Source of the DNA: Centroberyx gerrardi
Taxonomy: Eukaryota > Chordata > Actinopteri > Beryciformes > Berycidae
Assembly: GCF_048128805.1 (NCBI RefSeq)
Contig: NC_136000.1
Coordinates: 14,354,854 to 14,418,853 of the forward strand
Length of the DNA: 64,000 nucleotides
Direction of reading: 5' to 3'
Part shown: positions 25,263 through 39,564 of the stretch, in pieces
How the letters are laid out: every line of letters begins with the position of its first letter
Numbering within the stretch: position 1 is the stretch's first letter
Translations under genes and position numbers: made by a program
The notes under the pieces: model-generated
Seen by the model: the letters and a program-made list of their open reading frames with translations, nothing else
Databases searched by the model: none
Told to the model about the DNA's origin: nothing

Positions 25263-26363
25263 ATTCAAATAATCACAATATTTTCCCACACTATTGGTGA
25301 ATATCAAACTAATATAGAGTAATGTGATCAATGGCTACTACTGTTGCCGCCAATAACACTGAGAGGAAGATGTCATTCTCTGCCATAAACTTTAGTTTCA
25401 AATGAGGGTGTCACCTAGCCAGAGAGACGTATTAGTGAAACATCGGTCCAAAGGTCAATAATGATAATGATGACCCACTCCCACTGTAGTTTACAACCCT
25501 CGCTCACTCTAGGAAAGAGAGCACAAAGAGAAGCAGCAACATGAAACACCTTCTAGTTTTGGGGATTGCTTTTGCATCAGTCGGCATCAGCTATTCTGCC
25601 GTTCCAGGTACGTGAAACAGTTTTCTTCTTAAATTACAGTTAATTTAAAACCACAGCCATGAGTCAGTTAATAATAACTTTCAGAATACGCTTCGCTATC
25701 AAGACATGGCCTCATCTTTACTGAAAAATGAGTCAGGTGTATAGCCTCATGTATTACTGCTGTTTTGAGCATAACACAAAACTATTGTTTTTCATATGTT
25801 TTCTACCATTTTCACCATCTTTCATTAATTTAAACAACCATATACAGTATGTAACATTTGTTTCACTGAATCTACAGCAGTGAGATAAAGCTTCACCTTC
25901 AGTCCTTTATGAGCCGTTGTTACTCGTGGCTAAACGGCCACAGACTAAATAAACTGTAGACTGAATCATAAATAGGAATGATGTCAGCATATTTTTATGT
26001 GGCAAATTTACAAAATCCATTCAAGTTATAAAGAATCTATTATTTAAGTTAGACTTGGTGAAAAAAAAAAAGTTTTTTGGGGGGGTTTTGGTCCATTATG
26101 CAAATCCAGGCTGCATCTCTGAGATGGAAGTAATTATTGTATTTTTCTTTTTCACTTACTTTATTTTCATGTTGTGACTTGCACCTGAAGCAGAAAATGA
26201 CTGCCTCTAGACAGTGTAAGCTTGACCAAAGAAATAAGATGGTATATATAGGTCTACTGTCCTGGAAATGCTATTTACACAGTGGTAATGATTGTGTTAA
26301 GCTGACTCAATAATTCCTTCCTCTATAATTCCAGCCTTCTGAGCACTGAGATCATTGCTGTCT
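25263..26363 (+). repeat. Duplicated 5' block of the Kunitz gene, left copy
   Basis: This stretch is nearly identical to about 43872-44980 and includes the 5' flank, the signal-peptide exon and the start of intron 1. Differences are small indels and point changes. In the left copy the homology is interrupted at 26363 by the nested transposon block and resumes at about 32254. This shows that the right copy has the uninterrupted, ancestral arrangement. Confidence 0.9.
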
Positions 26364-27526
26364 CACTCTCTCGATTTTAGGGGGTGGCCTGGGGTGGCCA
26401 CAGCCAACCCTGAAATCTCAGTGGCCACCAGTGACCCCAGATCTGATAGGTCGTTGGTAAAGTTCATCAACTCAATAAATCGGGACAAGCGCTGGTCAAT
26501 CAATGATGACAGCTGATCAGCTGATATAGGGCCAGTTTGCCATTTCCAACTACTACAGTAATGCCAGAACTGGGGCAGTGAGAGCTGATCCCTAGTCAGC
26601 GTACTTTTGACCACGAGCCAGAAAAAAGCAGGTCTAAAACGTCGAAAGTTAAAGTACTAGAACCTGACTGAGACACGCAAGTTGTAGCTGTACCTGCTGG
26701 CCCTCAGGACTCCGGACTCCGGTGACGACGAATCATGGCCAAAAGCTGACATCTAATCGATTGAAGGTGAAAGCAGAATAAGAGGTATGGTCATTTCATG
26801 TTTAGCTTTTTATGTCGACTTTCCATCTGAATGCGTGAAAACTAGTGTTGTAGTCGAGACAGGGCCGGTTTTAGCCTGCTATATTAGGGTGGACTGGCAG
26901 AAATAATAGGTGGGCAACTTGGGTGGTAGGTAGCCCAGAGGTTAGAGAAGCAGACTAGTAGTCTGAAGGTTGCCGGTTTGAATCCCTGGCCAGATGGCAC
27001 AAAAATCTGGCAAAATGACAGCTGGCAACTGGAGGGTCAGAGTCAAGATCAGATGCAAGCTCCTGCCATTGTGCCCTCAGGCCTCTCCAGCTTATGGCTG
27101 TGTGTTTGTGTATGGGGTGTTTGGATGGGTTAAATGCAGAAGATTAATTTCCCCGTGGGGATTAATAAAGTAGTATTCTATTCTAATTTATAAAAAACAA
27201 TTTGAAGCAGACAAATTGGGAGGTAGTGAAGCAGCATTTCTAAGTTTGCTGCTACTCTATGATTTGAGTCAGTGGAGGGCAGACTGATTTACCGTAAAAT
27301 AAAAAAATTAACATAATCAACTTCATAACATTTCTTTTCATTGGATGAGCTTAGTTCTCAAATAAAATTAAAACCTAATCCAGTGAGACTTCTCACCATA
27401 GCCAATATTTACAAAAATAGAAGGTAGTCTTATTCAAACTCAAACTGAATAGTGACAAAGAAAACAACTTTGAAAGCAGATTGACTTACCCTAAAATAAA
27501 AAAATACCTTCATCCATATTTTAACA

Positions 27527-27599
<73 letters not shown>

Positions 27600-30500
27600 A
27601 GCGGTGGTCGAGCGAGCTAGAGAGTGAATGAAGAAAGGGAGCGGTGGTAGCGAGAAAGCCGGTGAATCAGAGAAATAAAACGTTATTTTCTGATTGTTTC
27701 ACAGCGGTTACGTTCTAAAGCACAAATAAACACGCCCACACCCCCGCACACCCCCGCACACCTCCGCACACCCCCGCACACCTCCGCACACCCCCGCACA
27801 ACCCTACGGGAAGTGCCGCAACGCCTGATTTGGTGTGAATACGGCCACACTGTGCAGCGGACGGGTCTGCTTCAGAGCTCTGTGTGTTTGTGCCTGAACA
27901 CAACGAGAAGGGGTGTGGGCAGTGGGCAACTTTGGAGGCGGGCTGTAGGCTGCCCACCCAATCAGAAGTTAGAAACAGTACTGGTATTTTCTGTGCTATT
28001 TTTCTATTGGCTGAACAAAAAAAAAATGTTTTCTTAACTTTTGATTGGGTGGGCAAGATGCACGTTTGGGTGGACTGAGCCCACCCCTGCGCTTAGCTAC
28101 CGCCGGCCTTGAGTCGACACCACCTAAACTGAGACCGAGTCAAGACCAAGACTAGAGTGTATCAAGTCCGAGTCAAGACGGGCGAGACCGAGTCAAGACT
28201 GAGACCAGACCAATGCGAGTCCATTTTCAAGACCATGATTGTAATTATAGTGATGGCTCAACATTTACACCATTTCTCTGCTAAAATAAAACACCCTTCA
28301 CTAAAACATTCAAAATTATTATCAGGTTATAACTGACCCTTGCTTTTATGTGTCACAATGTATAATTATTTTGATTCCTGAAATGAGAAGAAAAACACTA
28401 AGATTTTCATTATTTACTTTCATGTATAGGCTACAAATTGTTTTTATGTTATAGTATTTTGACTTAGACTGTTGTAATCAACAACAGTTAACCTCGTAAA
28501 CATTAGTAAACATTTTAATCAATTGGACTTTTGGCTGTAAAATATTTAGTTTCAGAAATAAAGCCACTGAGACAACTTACCAATGTGACAACTTGCCCCG
28601 CTCTCCCCGACTCAATCTGCCAGAGCGTTGTGCACACAAAAGTGAAACTTAAAATTCCACAATTTGCTCGCCTGTGTAACGGTATAAACAGCTAACCTGA
28701 TAACACGCCTTCTGCTGCTCTGCAGACTTTATTACCTTGTGGAATTTAAGTAACTTTAGTGAAATTATAATTTAACTGATGACCGTGCTGCAATGCTTTA
28801 ACGCAGCGCATTGAATTGAACGCGCCGTGGGCCTGTATAATCGATGCTTGTTCTTAGAACTTGTCTTGCAAAACTCTTTGTGATTTCTGTAGGCAAATTG
28901 TATTATCTAAGTCGAGGCGAGTTGAGTCAGTACCATGTGGTGGAAAAGCGGCTTAATTATCCAAGTGGTGCTCACTGCAGAGCCAAATGGGTGGAGCTAG
29001 GTCCAGCCGCACCCCAGGTCAGGTCCAGCCCCACCCCAAGTCACTCATACAACTTGGTAGCGCTAGTTCAGTGAGCACCACTTGGAAAGATGCAAGTGGT
29101 GCTCACTGCAGAGCCAAATTGGTAACCTAGGTCAAACGTTATTACATTAATTAATCAGATATGATTGAGATTAATTCACAAATAGCCTACATCTTAATGC
29201 GGTGGAAAAAAGAAGGCAGGGGTGCACACATAGTAATCTCTCACATTGCCTACTTGTAAGTCTAGTCATGCCGTTTGTCACAGAAACGATGCTGAACATG
29301 CTGGTGGTGTCATGAAAAATATTAGAGAAAAGTAAGGTAATTAGCTATGCCAGCATCTAAAGTTCCATGCAAGTCTTATGGTTACTTTGACCTAACCTTT
29401 GCGCATCAACAATAAACTGATTTTTTTCCATTAGGTTAAAGTACGATCTGTCGAAGGGCTTACATTAACGTTAACAGCTAGTGGGTGGCGCTTGACTAGG
29501 TCCAGACTTGCATTAATGAGAGGGGTGGAGCTGGACTAGGTCCAGAGAGGTGGAGCTGGACATTGGCTCTGTCTGCAGTGAGCAGCCTCTCTAATTATCT
29601 TCTCTTCACCTGCACAGGGTGCACTGCATGCTCTCCCCCTGTATCCTGCGTTCTCTTTCTTGGCGCAGCTGATGGGGGTGGGTGAGGGTGGCAGCGGTTA
29701 ATGGTTAATAAACTTTCAAATTTAAAATAAGCCAAGTTATTGGTTGCAATTTGAAGGGGGAAGTTTTACATCCAGTCACAGTAAGAATAAATAAATCAGA
29801 CAATGCACTGGCAGGTAATGATGGTACTGCAGTTGTGGTCTCGACTGGTCTTGAAATAAAATTATGAGTCCTCTTTGTCCGAGACCGAGTCAAGACCGAG
29901 TAAAAATGCAGTCGATTCCGAGACGAGACCGAGACCTTCAAAATGTGGTCTTAAGACTGGTCTCAAGACCAAGACTGATCTCGAGTACTACAACACTAGT
30001 GAAAACTTTATCTAGCACTTAGCAGCCAGCTAAATGTAGGCGACCTACACGGTAACCGGACTGCAAACCAACCAGCAGTTGTATTTTGTTTGCTACCGTT
30101 ATCTGGACACTGCCATGAAATATGAAACGCTGTGTATTCTTAATTGAAGACTGAGAGTGTCTAAAAGCTTTTTGCAGATGTGTGTGTGTTCAATAGAGCT
30201 AGCCTATGCTAACCCATTATGACAATGATCCTGCTGGGCATTATAGCTAGCTAGCTATAACTATTGCTTTATAGTGAATTGATCGATTAAAGGAATTGCA
30301 TTACATTTCCCCCAGGGATATTAAGATATTAAGAGAATAGTCAGAATGAAAAGAAGCTGAGATATACAGAGCTTCGTCACTAAAAAAAAAAAAAAAAAAA
30401 AAAAAAAAGATTCAGAGCCAGCCACGGCCACTGCCAGCAGTGAGAGAGAAGCCCAGTCAAGTCAGCCTAGGATTACGCACAGCAGTAGTGATGACTGGCA

Positions 30501-33301
30501 GTTCCAGATGTGTCCTCCATGAACGTGTTTGAATTTGCCATGTACTCTCACATTTAATGTTAATAAGCAGGGATAGATCACCAACCTGTTTCCCCCTATT
30601 CAATACAGCACAACAAAGCATAACACAAAGCAAAAGATTTGAGTCCAGCCTACTGATGTCTCAGTAACAGATTTTGTCTATATGTATATTGCATTTTTTC
30701 ATATTGCATATATTCTTTCAATATATCATTTTATAACTGACATAAGTCAGTGACAGCAAATGTACAAATGTATCTATGATACAAATGATCTTGTTTTGTA
30801 ACATGGACGGATCAATTATTTTGTTTCTAAGACGATGGTGATGAAGAGGAGGATGAGCCAGACACTCCAGTTGGTGAGTAGACAAACATATAGCAGATCA
30901 CCAACCTGTTTTCCCCTATTCAAAACAGCACAACAAAGCATAGCATAACACAAAGCAAAAGATTTGAGTCCAGCCTACTGCTGTCTCCGTGACAGATTTT
31001 ATCTGTGTCTTCAGATACTTCACCCAGGGCTGACCAGCCACTCCCAGAAGAGGAGGTTAGTTGTGATGAGCGTGATCCAGCAGTGTCTGCAGCTCCACCT
31101 GAACATCATATGTCAAGTTCTGCTACTTCCAGATGCGTCTTCCATGAACATTTACCTGAAGTTGCCATGTACTCTGACATATGATTTCATTTAAAAAGGA
31201 TGGTCCACTTTTGCTCATAAAGGCTCATAAAGATTTAAAGGTGCAGTCATTAATCCTAGTGTAAGATGAAAGCAAGAGCTTGCAGGCAGCATTGCCACAT
31301 ACAGTTGAGTTAAGCTACCTCTATTGAACTTCAGAGTTTAAAAGTTCACAGAACATATATTACTTTACATACTTTCTTTGAAGTTAGGGTTTGTTTGGTT
31401 TATGTTCCAATTATTTGTTTACAATTTTAAATTATGGGCTATGTGACTGTATGAGTATCTTAAAGCACTTTGTAACCTTGTTAAGGTTAACCTTATTATT
31501 ATCATTATGTTCATGAATGTAATTTATGTTCATATTGTAATGGCCTTATATATTTTGTTTAATAAACAGTCAAATGAATCATTAGTTTGACATTTATCAT
31601 TTTTTCTAATGATTATACAGTATACCTCATGTTAAAAACAGATGAATGTTGCTACCTTAATCTAACTAACTTGTAGAGAGATGAGGGCTTTACTCCACTA
31701 CAGGGAAAAGGCTCTTAAAAAAGGTGTAGCCTATCCTTAACATAATTACTGATAGAAAATAGACATGTTTAAATAACCATTGCTTCCCAGAGACTGTGAT
31801 AGGTGGAAATAGAAAACCTAATGTACATGGAATAGAAAACACAATAGAATGATAGCTGCATATTGGTACTGTTCTAGGTTGTAATCAACTTTAGTTGTTG
31901 TGGGTGGTCAGCATGGCACCTTTAGTTTAATTTAGTGCTGTATTATGTAAATATATATAGTATATTACATATAGTAAAGTATTATATATAGTATGTTACA
32001 TTCATACATATATAAATGTAAAAACAACAACCTGGCCTTGAGTACAAACATTACAATGGATACTAACATGAGATTTGGAATTAATTTATGATTTATCTGA
32101 GCATAGGTTGAAGCAATGCGATGCATTGAACTTCTGTATTTACACATTTTGATCACCTGCCATTCATAAAGGCTCGCTATGCCATGGCCACCCAACACTA
32201 GCTCTGTGCCCCATCTTGGCCACCCCAGTCAAAATATCCTGGACATGCCACTGTGCTGTTTGAGCCTGATTGTTTTGAGACTATGTCAGCCTGCAACTTC
32301 ATCTCATCTCACTACTGTGTAGATGGCTGGAAACACACCAAATTGTGGCAATCCAGGAGTAGCCAGGAGTTAGATTCTGTTAGATTCCCTCCAAAATGAA
32401 AGTATATATACATTGGTTTAAACGTTTGTAATCTTGTTAGAGGGAGTGTTTGAAACTACTTCCCTGCTGTGAAATCTATGAAGGGCGGGAGTGCTGAAAA
32501 TTTACCATAAATGACACATTTTATTGCAGCCATGAAAAGGAGTGGATCTCTGGTGATGGGGTTAGTTAAACATTACTTATGTGAACAGAGATAGCGCCTG
32601 GTGATTTGCACCAAATCATAGTGTAGTATGTGTTCATCTTGCCATCTTATTCTGTAATTGAAACCAATAGTACACGACAGTGGAAATCTAGCCTACTTTG
32701 ACTAAAATTCAAACATTTTCCTCTGCTTTCTGACCAGAATTAATCGTTTGCAGACCAGAGCATTGCCTTGATCCTTCTGCAAATAACTTATTTGTATCTT
32801 TGTCATCCAACAGCATTCTGTAACTTGCCCCATGACGAAGGCGAAGGCACAAACTTCATATTCTCTGTATATTATAACGCCACTGAGGATAAGTGCATTC
32901 CTTTCATATACAAAGGAGCAGGAGCAGGAGGAAATGACAATCGTTTTGAGAATGAAAGACAGTGCATGAGGAATTGCTCTGCCAGGGCAGAGGACGTCTA
33001 CCCCATGGATGGTGAGATGACCTTATACAGCTGAAGTGAAAAAAATATGAATTTATTAATTCATCTTTATTAACCATGACACTGTCAGCTTTGAATATGC
33101 AAAATGTCCAATGTACCTTCAAAGACTGCTTAAATGAGGATGAACTTAGTCCAAATAGTTTGGCACCTGTCCTCCATTCTGGCTGTAAAGTGAGGACTTT
33201 GGAATATGAATTGACTACTGAGGTAGAGTTTTATGGCCTTAAGGAATATGAAAGGAAACACTACAGCACCAAGCCTCCCTGATCCCAACTCATTATTGAG
33301 T

Positions 33302-33345
<44 letters not shown>

Positions 33346-34830
33346 CATCTAATGCTGGGTTTCTTGAGGTCTATCTCAGCCAAATTTCAGGCAGGGATCC
33401 TTGCGTTGTTATGTCTGGAGAGCAGCATGTTCATTATCTGACTGCAAAGCCTACTTTATCAGGGGCTGTGCTATTTTATAAAAAGTAAATGTGTCTCATT
33501 AACAGCCATATAATAGAATCAAATCACTTTCAAATGTACTTTTTTCCTGAAGTACTTTGACATGTCATTACTGCTTTAGAGGCTGTTATAAGGACAGTTC
33601 TCAGCATCAAGTAGGCCTAATAGCAATATGCCACCAAGTGGTGAAAAAGCATAACAACTCAAGACAGAAGAGCGTGTGAGAGAAAACACTCAAGGTCAAC
33701 TTTTACAAACAGCTGGATAAAGTTTTGATCATGTCATTATACGTAGCTGTCTGAAGATGAGTCGTTTACACACAATTACACATAATGCATTAGTTGTTTT
33801 TACTACTAATACAACTAATACCACTAATAATGTACTGCTTTTCCTCCCTCACAGAAACCAAAGCTTGCCACTTTCGTAAGAATAGTGGAGAATGCAGTGG
33901 TCGGTATTTGAGGTACTACTATGATTCTGTTGATGCCAAATGCAAAAAATTCCTTTGGACTGGCTGCCATGGGAATGGAAACAGATTTGATGACCAAGCA
34001 AGCTGCGACGCTACATGTCCTGGTATCCATGGTGAGCACACATCTCTACATTATGTACAGTATATATATATATATGTATATATGTATTATATAATGGGGT
34101 TAGTTAAACATTACTTATGTGAACAGAGATAGCGCCTGGTGATTTACACCAAATCATAGTGTAGTATGTGTTCATCTTGCCATCTTATTCTGTAATTGAA
34201 ACCAATAGTACACAACAGTGGAAATCTAGCCTACTTTGACTAAAATTCAAACATTTTCCTCTGCTTTCTGACCAGAATTAATTGTTTGCAGACCAGAGCA
34301 TTGCCTTGATCCTTCTGCAAATAACTTATTTATATCTTTGTCATCCAACAGCATTCTGTAACTTGCCCCATGATGAAGGCGAAGGCACAAACTTCATATT
34401 CTCTGTATATTATAACGCCACTGAGGATAAGTGCATTCCTTTCATATACAAAGGAGCAGGAGGAAATGACAATCGTTTTGAGAATGAAAGACAGTGCATG
34501 AGGAATTGCTCTGCCAGGGCAGAGGACGTCTACCCCATGGATGGTGAGATGACCTTATACAGCTGAAGTGAAAAAAATAATTTATTAATTCATCTTTATT
34601 AACCATGACACTGTCAGTTTTGAATATGCAAAATGTCCAGTGTATCTTCAAAGACTGCTTAAATGAGGATGAACTTAGTCCAAATAGTTTGGCACCTGTC
34701 CTCCATTCTGGCTGTAAAGTGAGGACTTTGGAATATATATTGACTACTGAGGTAGAGTTTTATGGCCTTAAGGAATATGAAAGGAAACACTACAGCACCA
34801 AGCCTCCCTGATCCCAACTCATTATTAAGT

Positions 34831-34906
<76 letters not shown>

Positions 34907-36401
34907 CATCTAATGCTGGGTTTCTTGAGGTCTATCTCAGCCAAATTTCAGGCAGGGATCCTTGCGTTGTTATGTCTGGAGAGCAGCATGTTCATTATCT
35001 GACTGCAAAGCCTACTTTATCAGGGGCTGTGCTATTTTATAAAAAGTAAATGTGTCTCATTAACAGCTATATAATAGAATCAAATCACTTTCAAATGTAC
35101 TTTTTTCCTGAAGTACTTTGACATGTCATTACTGCTTTAGAGGCTGTTGTAAGGACAGTTCTCAGCATCAAGTAGGCCTAATAGCAATATGCCACCAAGT
35201 GGTGAAAAAGCATAACAACTCAAGACAGAAGAGCGTGTGAGAGAAAACACTCAAGGTCAACTTTTACAAACAGCTGGATAAAGTTTTGATCATGTCATTA
35301 TACGTAGCTGTCTGAAGATGAGTCGTTTACACACAATTACACATAATGCATTAGTTGTTTTTACTACTAGTACTAATACAACTAATACCACTAATAATGT
35401 ACTGCTTTTCCTCCCTCACAGAAACCAAAGCTTGCCACTTTCGTAAGAATAGTGGAGAATGCAATGGTCAGTATTTGAGGTACTACTATGATTCTGTTGA
35501 TGCCAAATGCAAAAAATTCCTTTGGACTGGCTGCCATGGGAATGGAAACAGATTTGATGACCAAGCAAGCTGCGACGCTACATGTCCTGGTATCCATGGT
35601 GAGCACACATCTCTACATTATGTACAGTATATATATATATATATGTATATATGTATTATATAATGGGGTTAGTTAAACATTACTTATGTGAACAGAGATA
35701 GCGCCTGGTGATTTGCACCAAATCATAGTGTAGTATGTGTTCATCTTGCCATCTTATTCTGTAATTGAAACCAATAGTACATGACAGTGGAAATCTAGCC
35801 TACTTTGACTTTTAAATTCAAACATTTTCCTCTGCTTTCTGACCAGAATTAATCGTTTGCAGACCAGAGCATTGCCCTGATCCTTCTGCAAATAACTTAT
35901 TTATATCTTTGTCATCCAACAGCATTCTGTAACTTGCCCCATGATGAAGGCGAAGGCACAAACTTCATATTCTCTGTATATTATGACGCCACTCAGGATA
36001 AGTGCATTCCTTTCATATACAAAGGAGCAGGAGGAAATGACAATCGTTTTGAGAATGAAAGACAGTGCATGAGGAATTGCTCTGCCAGGGCAGAGGACGT
36101 CTACCCCATGGATGGTGAGATGACCTTATACAGCTGAAGTGAAAAAAATAATTTATTAATTAATCTTTATTAACCATGACACTGTCAGTTTTGAATATGC
36201 AAAATGTCCAATGTATCTTCAAAGACTGCTTAAATGAGGATGAACTTAGTCCAAATAGTTTGGCACCTGTCCTCCATTCTGGCTGTAAAGTGAGGACTTT
36301 GGAATATATATTGACTACCGAGGTAGAGTTTTATGGCCTTAAGGAATAGGAAAGGAAACACTACAGCACCAAGCCTCCCTGATCCCAACTCATTATTAAG
36401 T

Positions 36402-36457
<56 letters not shown>

Positions 36458-39400
36458 CATCTAATGCTGGGTTTCTTGAGGTCTATCTCAGCCAAATTTC
36501 AGGCAGGGATCCTTGCGTTGTTATGTCTGGAGAGCAGCATGTTCATTATCTGACTGCAAAGCCTACTTTATCAGGGGCTGTGCTATTTTATAAAAAGTAA
36601 ATGTGTCTCATTAACAGCTATATAATAGAATCAAATCACTTTCAAATGTACTTTTTTCCTGAAGTACTTTGACATGTCATTACTGCTTTAGAGGCTGTTG
36701 TAAGGACAGTTCTCAGCATCAAGTAGGCCTAATAGCAATATGCCACCAAGTGGTGAAAAAGCATAACAACTCAAGACAGACGAGCGTGTGAGAGAAAACA
36801 CTCAAGGTCAACTTTTACAAACAGCTTGATAAAGTTTTGATCATGTCATTATATGTAGCTGTCTGAAGATGAGTCGTTTACACACAATTACACATAATGC
36901 ATTAGTTGTTTTTACTACTAGTACTAATACAACTAATACCAATAATAATGTACTGCTTTTCCTCCCTCACAGAAACCAAAGCTTGCCACTTTCGTAAGAA
37001 TAGTGGAGAATGCAGTGGTCAGTATTTGAGGTACTACTATGATTCTGTTCATGCCAAATGCAAAAAATTCTTTTGGACTGGCTGCCATGGGAATGGAAAC
37101 AGATTTGATGACCAAGCAAGCTGCGACGCTACATGTCCTGGTATCCATGGTGAGCACACATCTCTACATTATGTACAGTATATATATATATATGTATATA
37201 TGTATTATATAATGGGGTTAGTTAAACATTACTTATGTGAACAGAGATAGCGCCTGGTGATTTGCACCAAATCATAGTGTAGTATGTGTTCATCTTGCCA
37301 TCTTATTCTGTAATTGAAACCAATAGTACACGACAGTGGAAATCTAGCCTACTTTGACTAAAATTCAAACATTTTCCTCTGCTTTCTGACCAGAATTAAT
37401 CGTTTGCAGACCAGATCATTGCCTTGATCCTTCTGCAAATAACTTATTTATATCTTTGTCATCCAACAGCATTCTGTAACTTGCCCCATGACGAAGGCGA
37501 AGGCACAAGCTTCATATTCTCTGTATATTATAACGCCACTCAGGATAAGTGCATTCCTTTCATATACAAAGGAGCAGGAGGAAATGACAATCGTTTTGAG
37601 AATGAAAGACAGTGCATGAGGAATTGCTCTGCCAGGGCAGAGGACGTCTACCCCATGGATGGTGAGATGACCTTATACAGCTGAAGTGAAAAAAATATGA
37701 ATTTATTAATTCATCTTTATTAACCATGACACTGTCAGCTTTGAATATGCAAAATGTCCAATGTATCTTCAAAGACTGCTTAAATGAGGATGAACTTAGT
37801 CCAAATAGTTTGGCACCTGTCCTCCATTCTGGCTGTAAAGTGAGGACTTTGGAATATATATTGACTACCGAGGTAGAGTTTTATGGCCTTAAGGAATAGG
37901 AAAGGAAACACTACAGCACCAAGCCTCCCTGATCCCAACTCATTATTGAGTGAAAGAGAGAGAGAGAGAGAGAGAGACCGAGGGGGAGACAGAGGAAGAG
38001 AGAGAGAGATTGTCATCTAATGCTGGGTTTCTTGAGGTCTATCTCAGCCAAATTTCAGGCAGGGATCCTTGCGTTGTTATGTCTGGAGAGCAGCATGTTC
38101 ATTATCTGACTGCAAAGCCTACTTTATCAGGGGCTGTGCTATTTTATAAAAAGTAAATGTGTCTCATTAACAGCTATATAATAGAATCAAATCACTTTCA
38201 AATGTACTTTTTTCCTAAAGTACTTTGACATGTCATTACTGCTTTAGAGGCTGTTGTAAGGACAGTTCTCAGCATCAAGTAGGCCTAATAGCAATATGCC
38301 ACCAAGTGGTGAAAAAGCATAACAACTCAAGACAGAAGAGCGTGTGAGAGAAAACACTCAAGGTCAACTTTTACAAACAGCTGGATAAAGTTTTGATCAT
38401 GTCATTATACGTAGCTGTCTGAAGATGAGTCGTTTACACACAATTACACATAATGCATTAGTTGTTTTTACTACTAGTACTAATACAACTAATACCACTA
38501 ATAATGTACTGCTTTTCCTCCCTCACAGAAACCAAAGCTTGCCACTTTCATAAGAATAGTGGAGAATGCAGTGGTCAGTATTTGAGGTACTACTATGATT
38601 CTGTTGATGCCAAATGCAAAAAATTCCTTTGGACTGGCTGCCATGGGAATGGAAACAGATTTGATGACCAAGCAAGCTGCGACGCTACATGTCCTGGTAT
38701 CCATGGTGAGCACACATCTCTACATTATGTACAGTATATATATATATATGTATATATGTATTATATAATGGGGTTAGTTAAACATTACTTATGTGAACAG
38801 AGATAGCGCCTGGTGATTTGCACCAAATCATAGTGTAGTATGTGTTCATCTTGCCATCTTATTCTGTAATTGAAACCAATAGTACATGACAGTGGAAATC
38901 TAGCCTACTTTGACTTTTAAATTCAAACATTTTCCTCTGCTTTCTGACCAGAATTAATCGTTTGCAGACCAGAGCATTGCCCTGATCCTTCTGCAAATAA
39001 CTTATTTATATCTTTGTCATCCAACAGCATTCTGTAACTTGCCCCATGATGAAGGCGAAGGCACAAACTTCATATTCTCTGTATATTATGACGCCACTCA
39101 GGATAAGTGCATTCCTTTCATATACAAAGGAGCAGGAGGAAATGACAATCGTTTTGAGAATGAAAGACAGTGCATGAGGAATTGCTCTGCCAGGGCAGAG
39201 GACGTCTACCCCATGGATGGTGAGATGACCTTATACAGCTGAAGTGAAAAAAATAATTTATTAATTAATCTTTATTAACCATGACACTGTCAGTTTTGAA
39301 TATGCAAAATGTCCAATGTATCTTCAAAGACTGCTTAAATGAGGATGAACTTAGTCCAAATAGTTTGGCACCTGTCCTCCATTCTGGCTGTAAAGTGAGG

Positions 39401-39506
39401 ACTTTGGAATATATATTGACTACCGAGGTAGAGTTTTATGGCCTTAAGGAATAGGAAAGGAAACACTACAGCACCAAGCCTCCCTGATCCCAACTCATTA
39501 TTAAGT

Positions 39507-39564
<58 letters not shown>

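Larger units (their letters stand above)
24208..25540. other. Intergenic region between CA12 and the Kunitz locus (divergent promoters)
   Basis: CA12 is transcribed leftward and the Kunitz locus rightward, so this interval carries both 5' regions. It holds the CA12 TATA box and a tetranucleotide microsatellite. From about 25263 it becomes the 5' flank that is duplicated at about 43872. I see no further gene. Confidence 0.7.
26860..28112. mobile_element. Third-level hAT-like element nested in the second
   Basis: The flanking 8-bp repeats are agtcgaga at 26852-26859 and agtcgaca at 28113-28120, with one mismatch. The termini are imperfect inverted repeats: cagggccggttttagcc at the left, and caaggccggcggtagc as the reverse complement of the right. 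The element contains a SINE, a GA microsatellite and a GC-rich minisatellite. Confidence 0.7.
26843..29998. mobile_element. Second hAT-like element nested in the first
   Basis: This block has a perfect 8-bp target duplication, gtgaaaac, at 26835-26842 and 29999-30006. Its terminal inverted repeats read TAGTGTTGTAGT at the left end and ACTACAACACTA at the right. Subterminal GAGACCGAGTCAAGACC-like motifs recur at about 28125-28230 and 29870-29960. No transposase frame is visible, so it is non-autonomous. Confidence 0.85.
26364..32253. mobile_element. Outer hAT-like element in intron 1 of the left Kunitz copy (5.9 kb with nested insertions)
   Basis: The right Kunitz copy has an uninterrupted sequence (cattgctgtctgagcc) where the left copy carries this block. 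The flanking 8-bp duplications are tgctgtct at 26356-26363 and tgctgttt at 32254-32261, differing at one base. The right terminus, in reverse, starts cagtggcatgtccagg and runs into ggggtggcc. The left terminus is degenerate (cactctctcgattttagggg then gtggcc). No intact transposase is visible. The block contains a second hAT-like element, a third inside that, a SINE and a copy of the Kunitz locus acidic exon. Confidence 0.75.

Noticed and set aside
33076..33282. 68-codon open frame in the intron between Kunitz A and Kunitz B, also open in unit 2 and in the right gene
   Set aside because: The frame is cut by TAG (from ggaatag) in units 3, 4 and 5. Similarity between copies only reflects recent duplication, and there is no phase-compatible acceptor and donor pair. 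An alternative exon cannot be excluded but is not supported.
33824..34039. 71-codon antisense frame over Kunitz B, kept in all copies
   Set aside because: It is the shadow of the conserved Kunitz B exon on the other strand, and it is retained because the exon is retained.
34762..35049. Frames with long R-E or S-L repeats across the array
   Set aside because: These are translations of the GA microsatellites and lie in introns.
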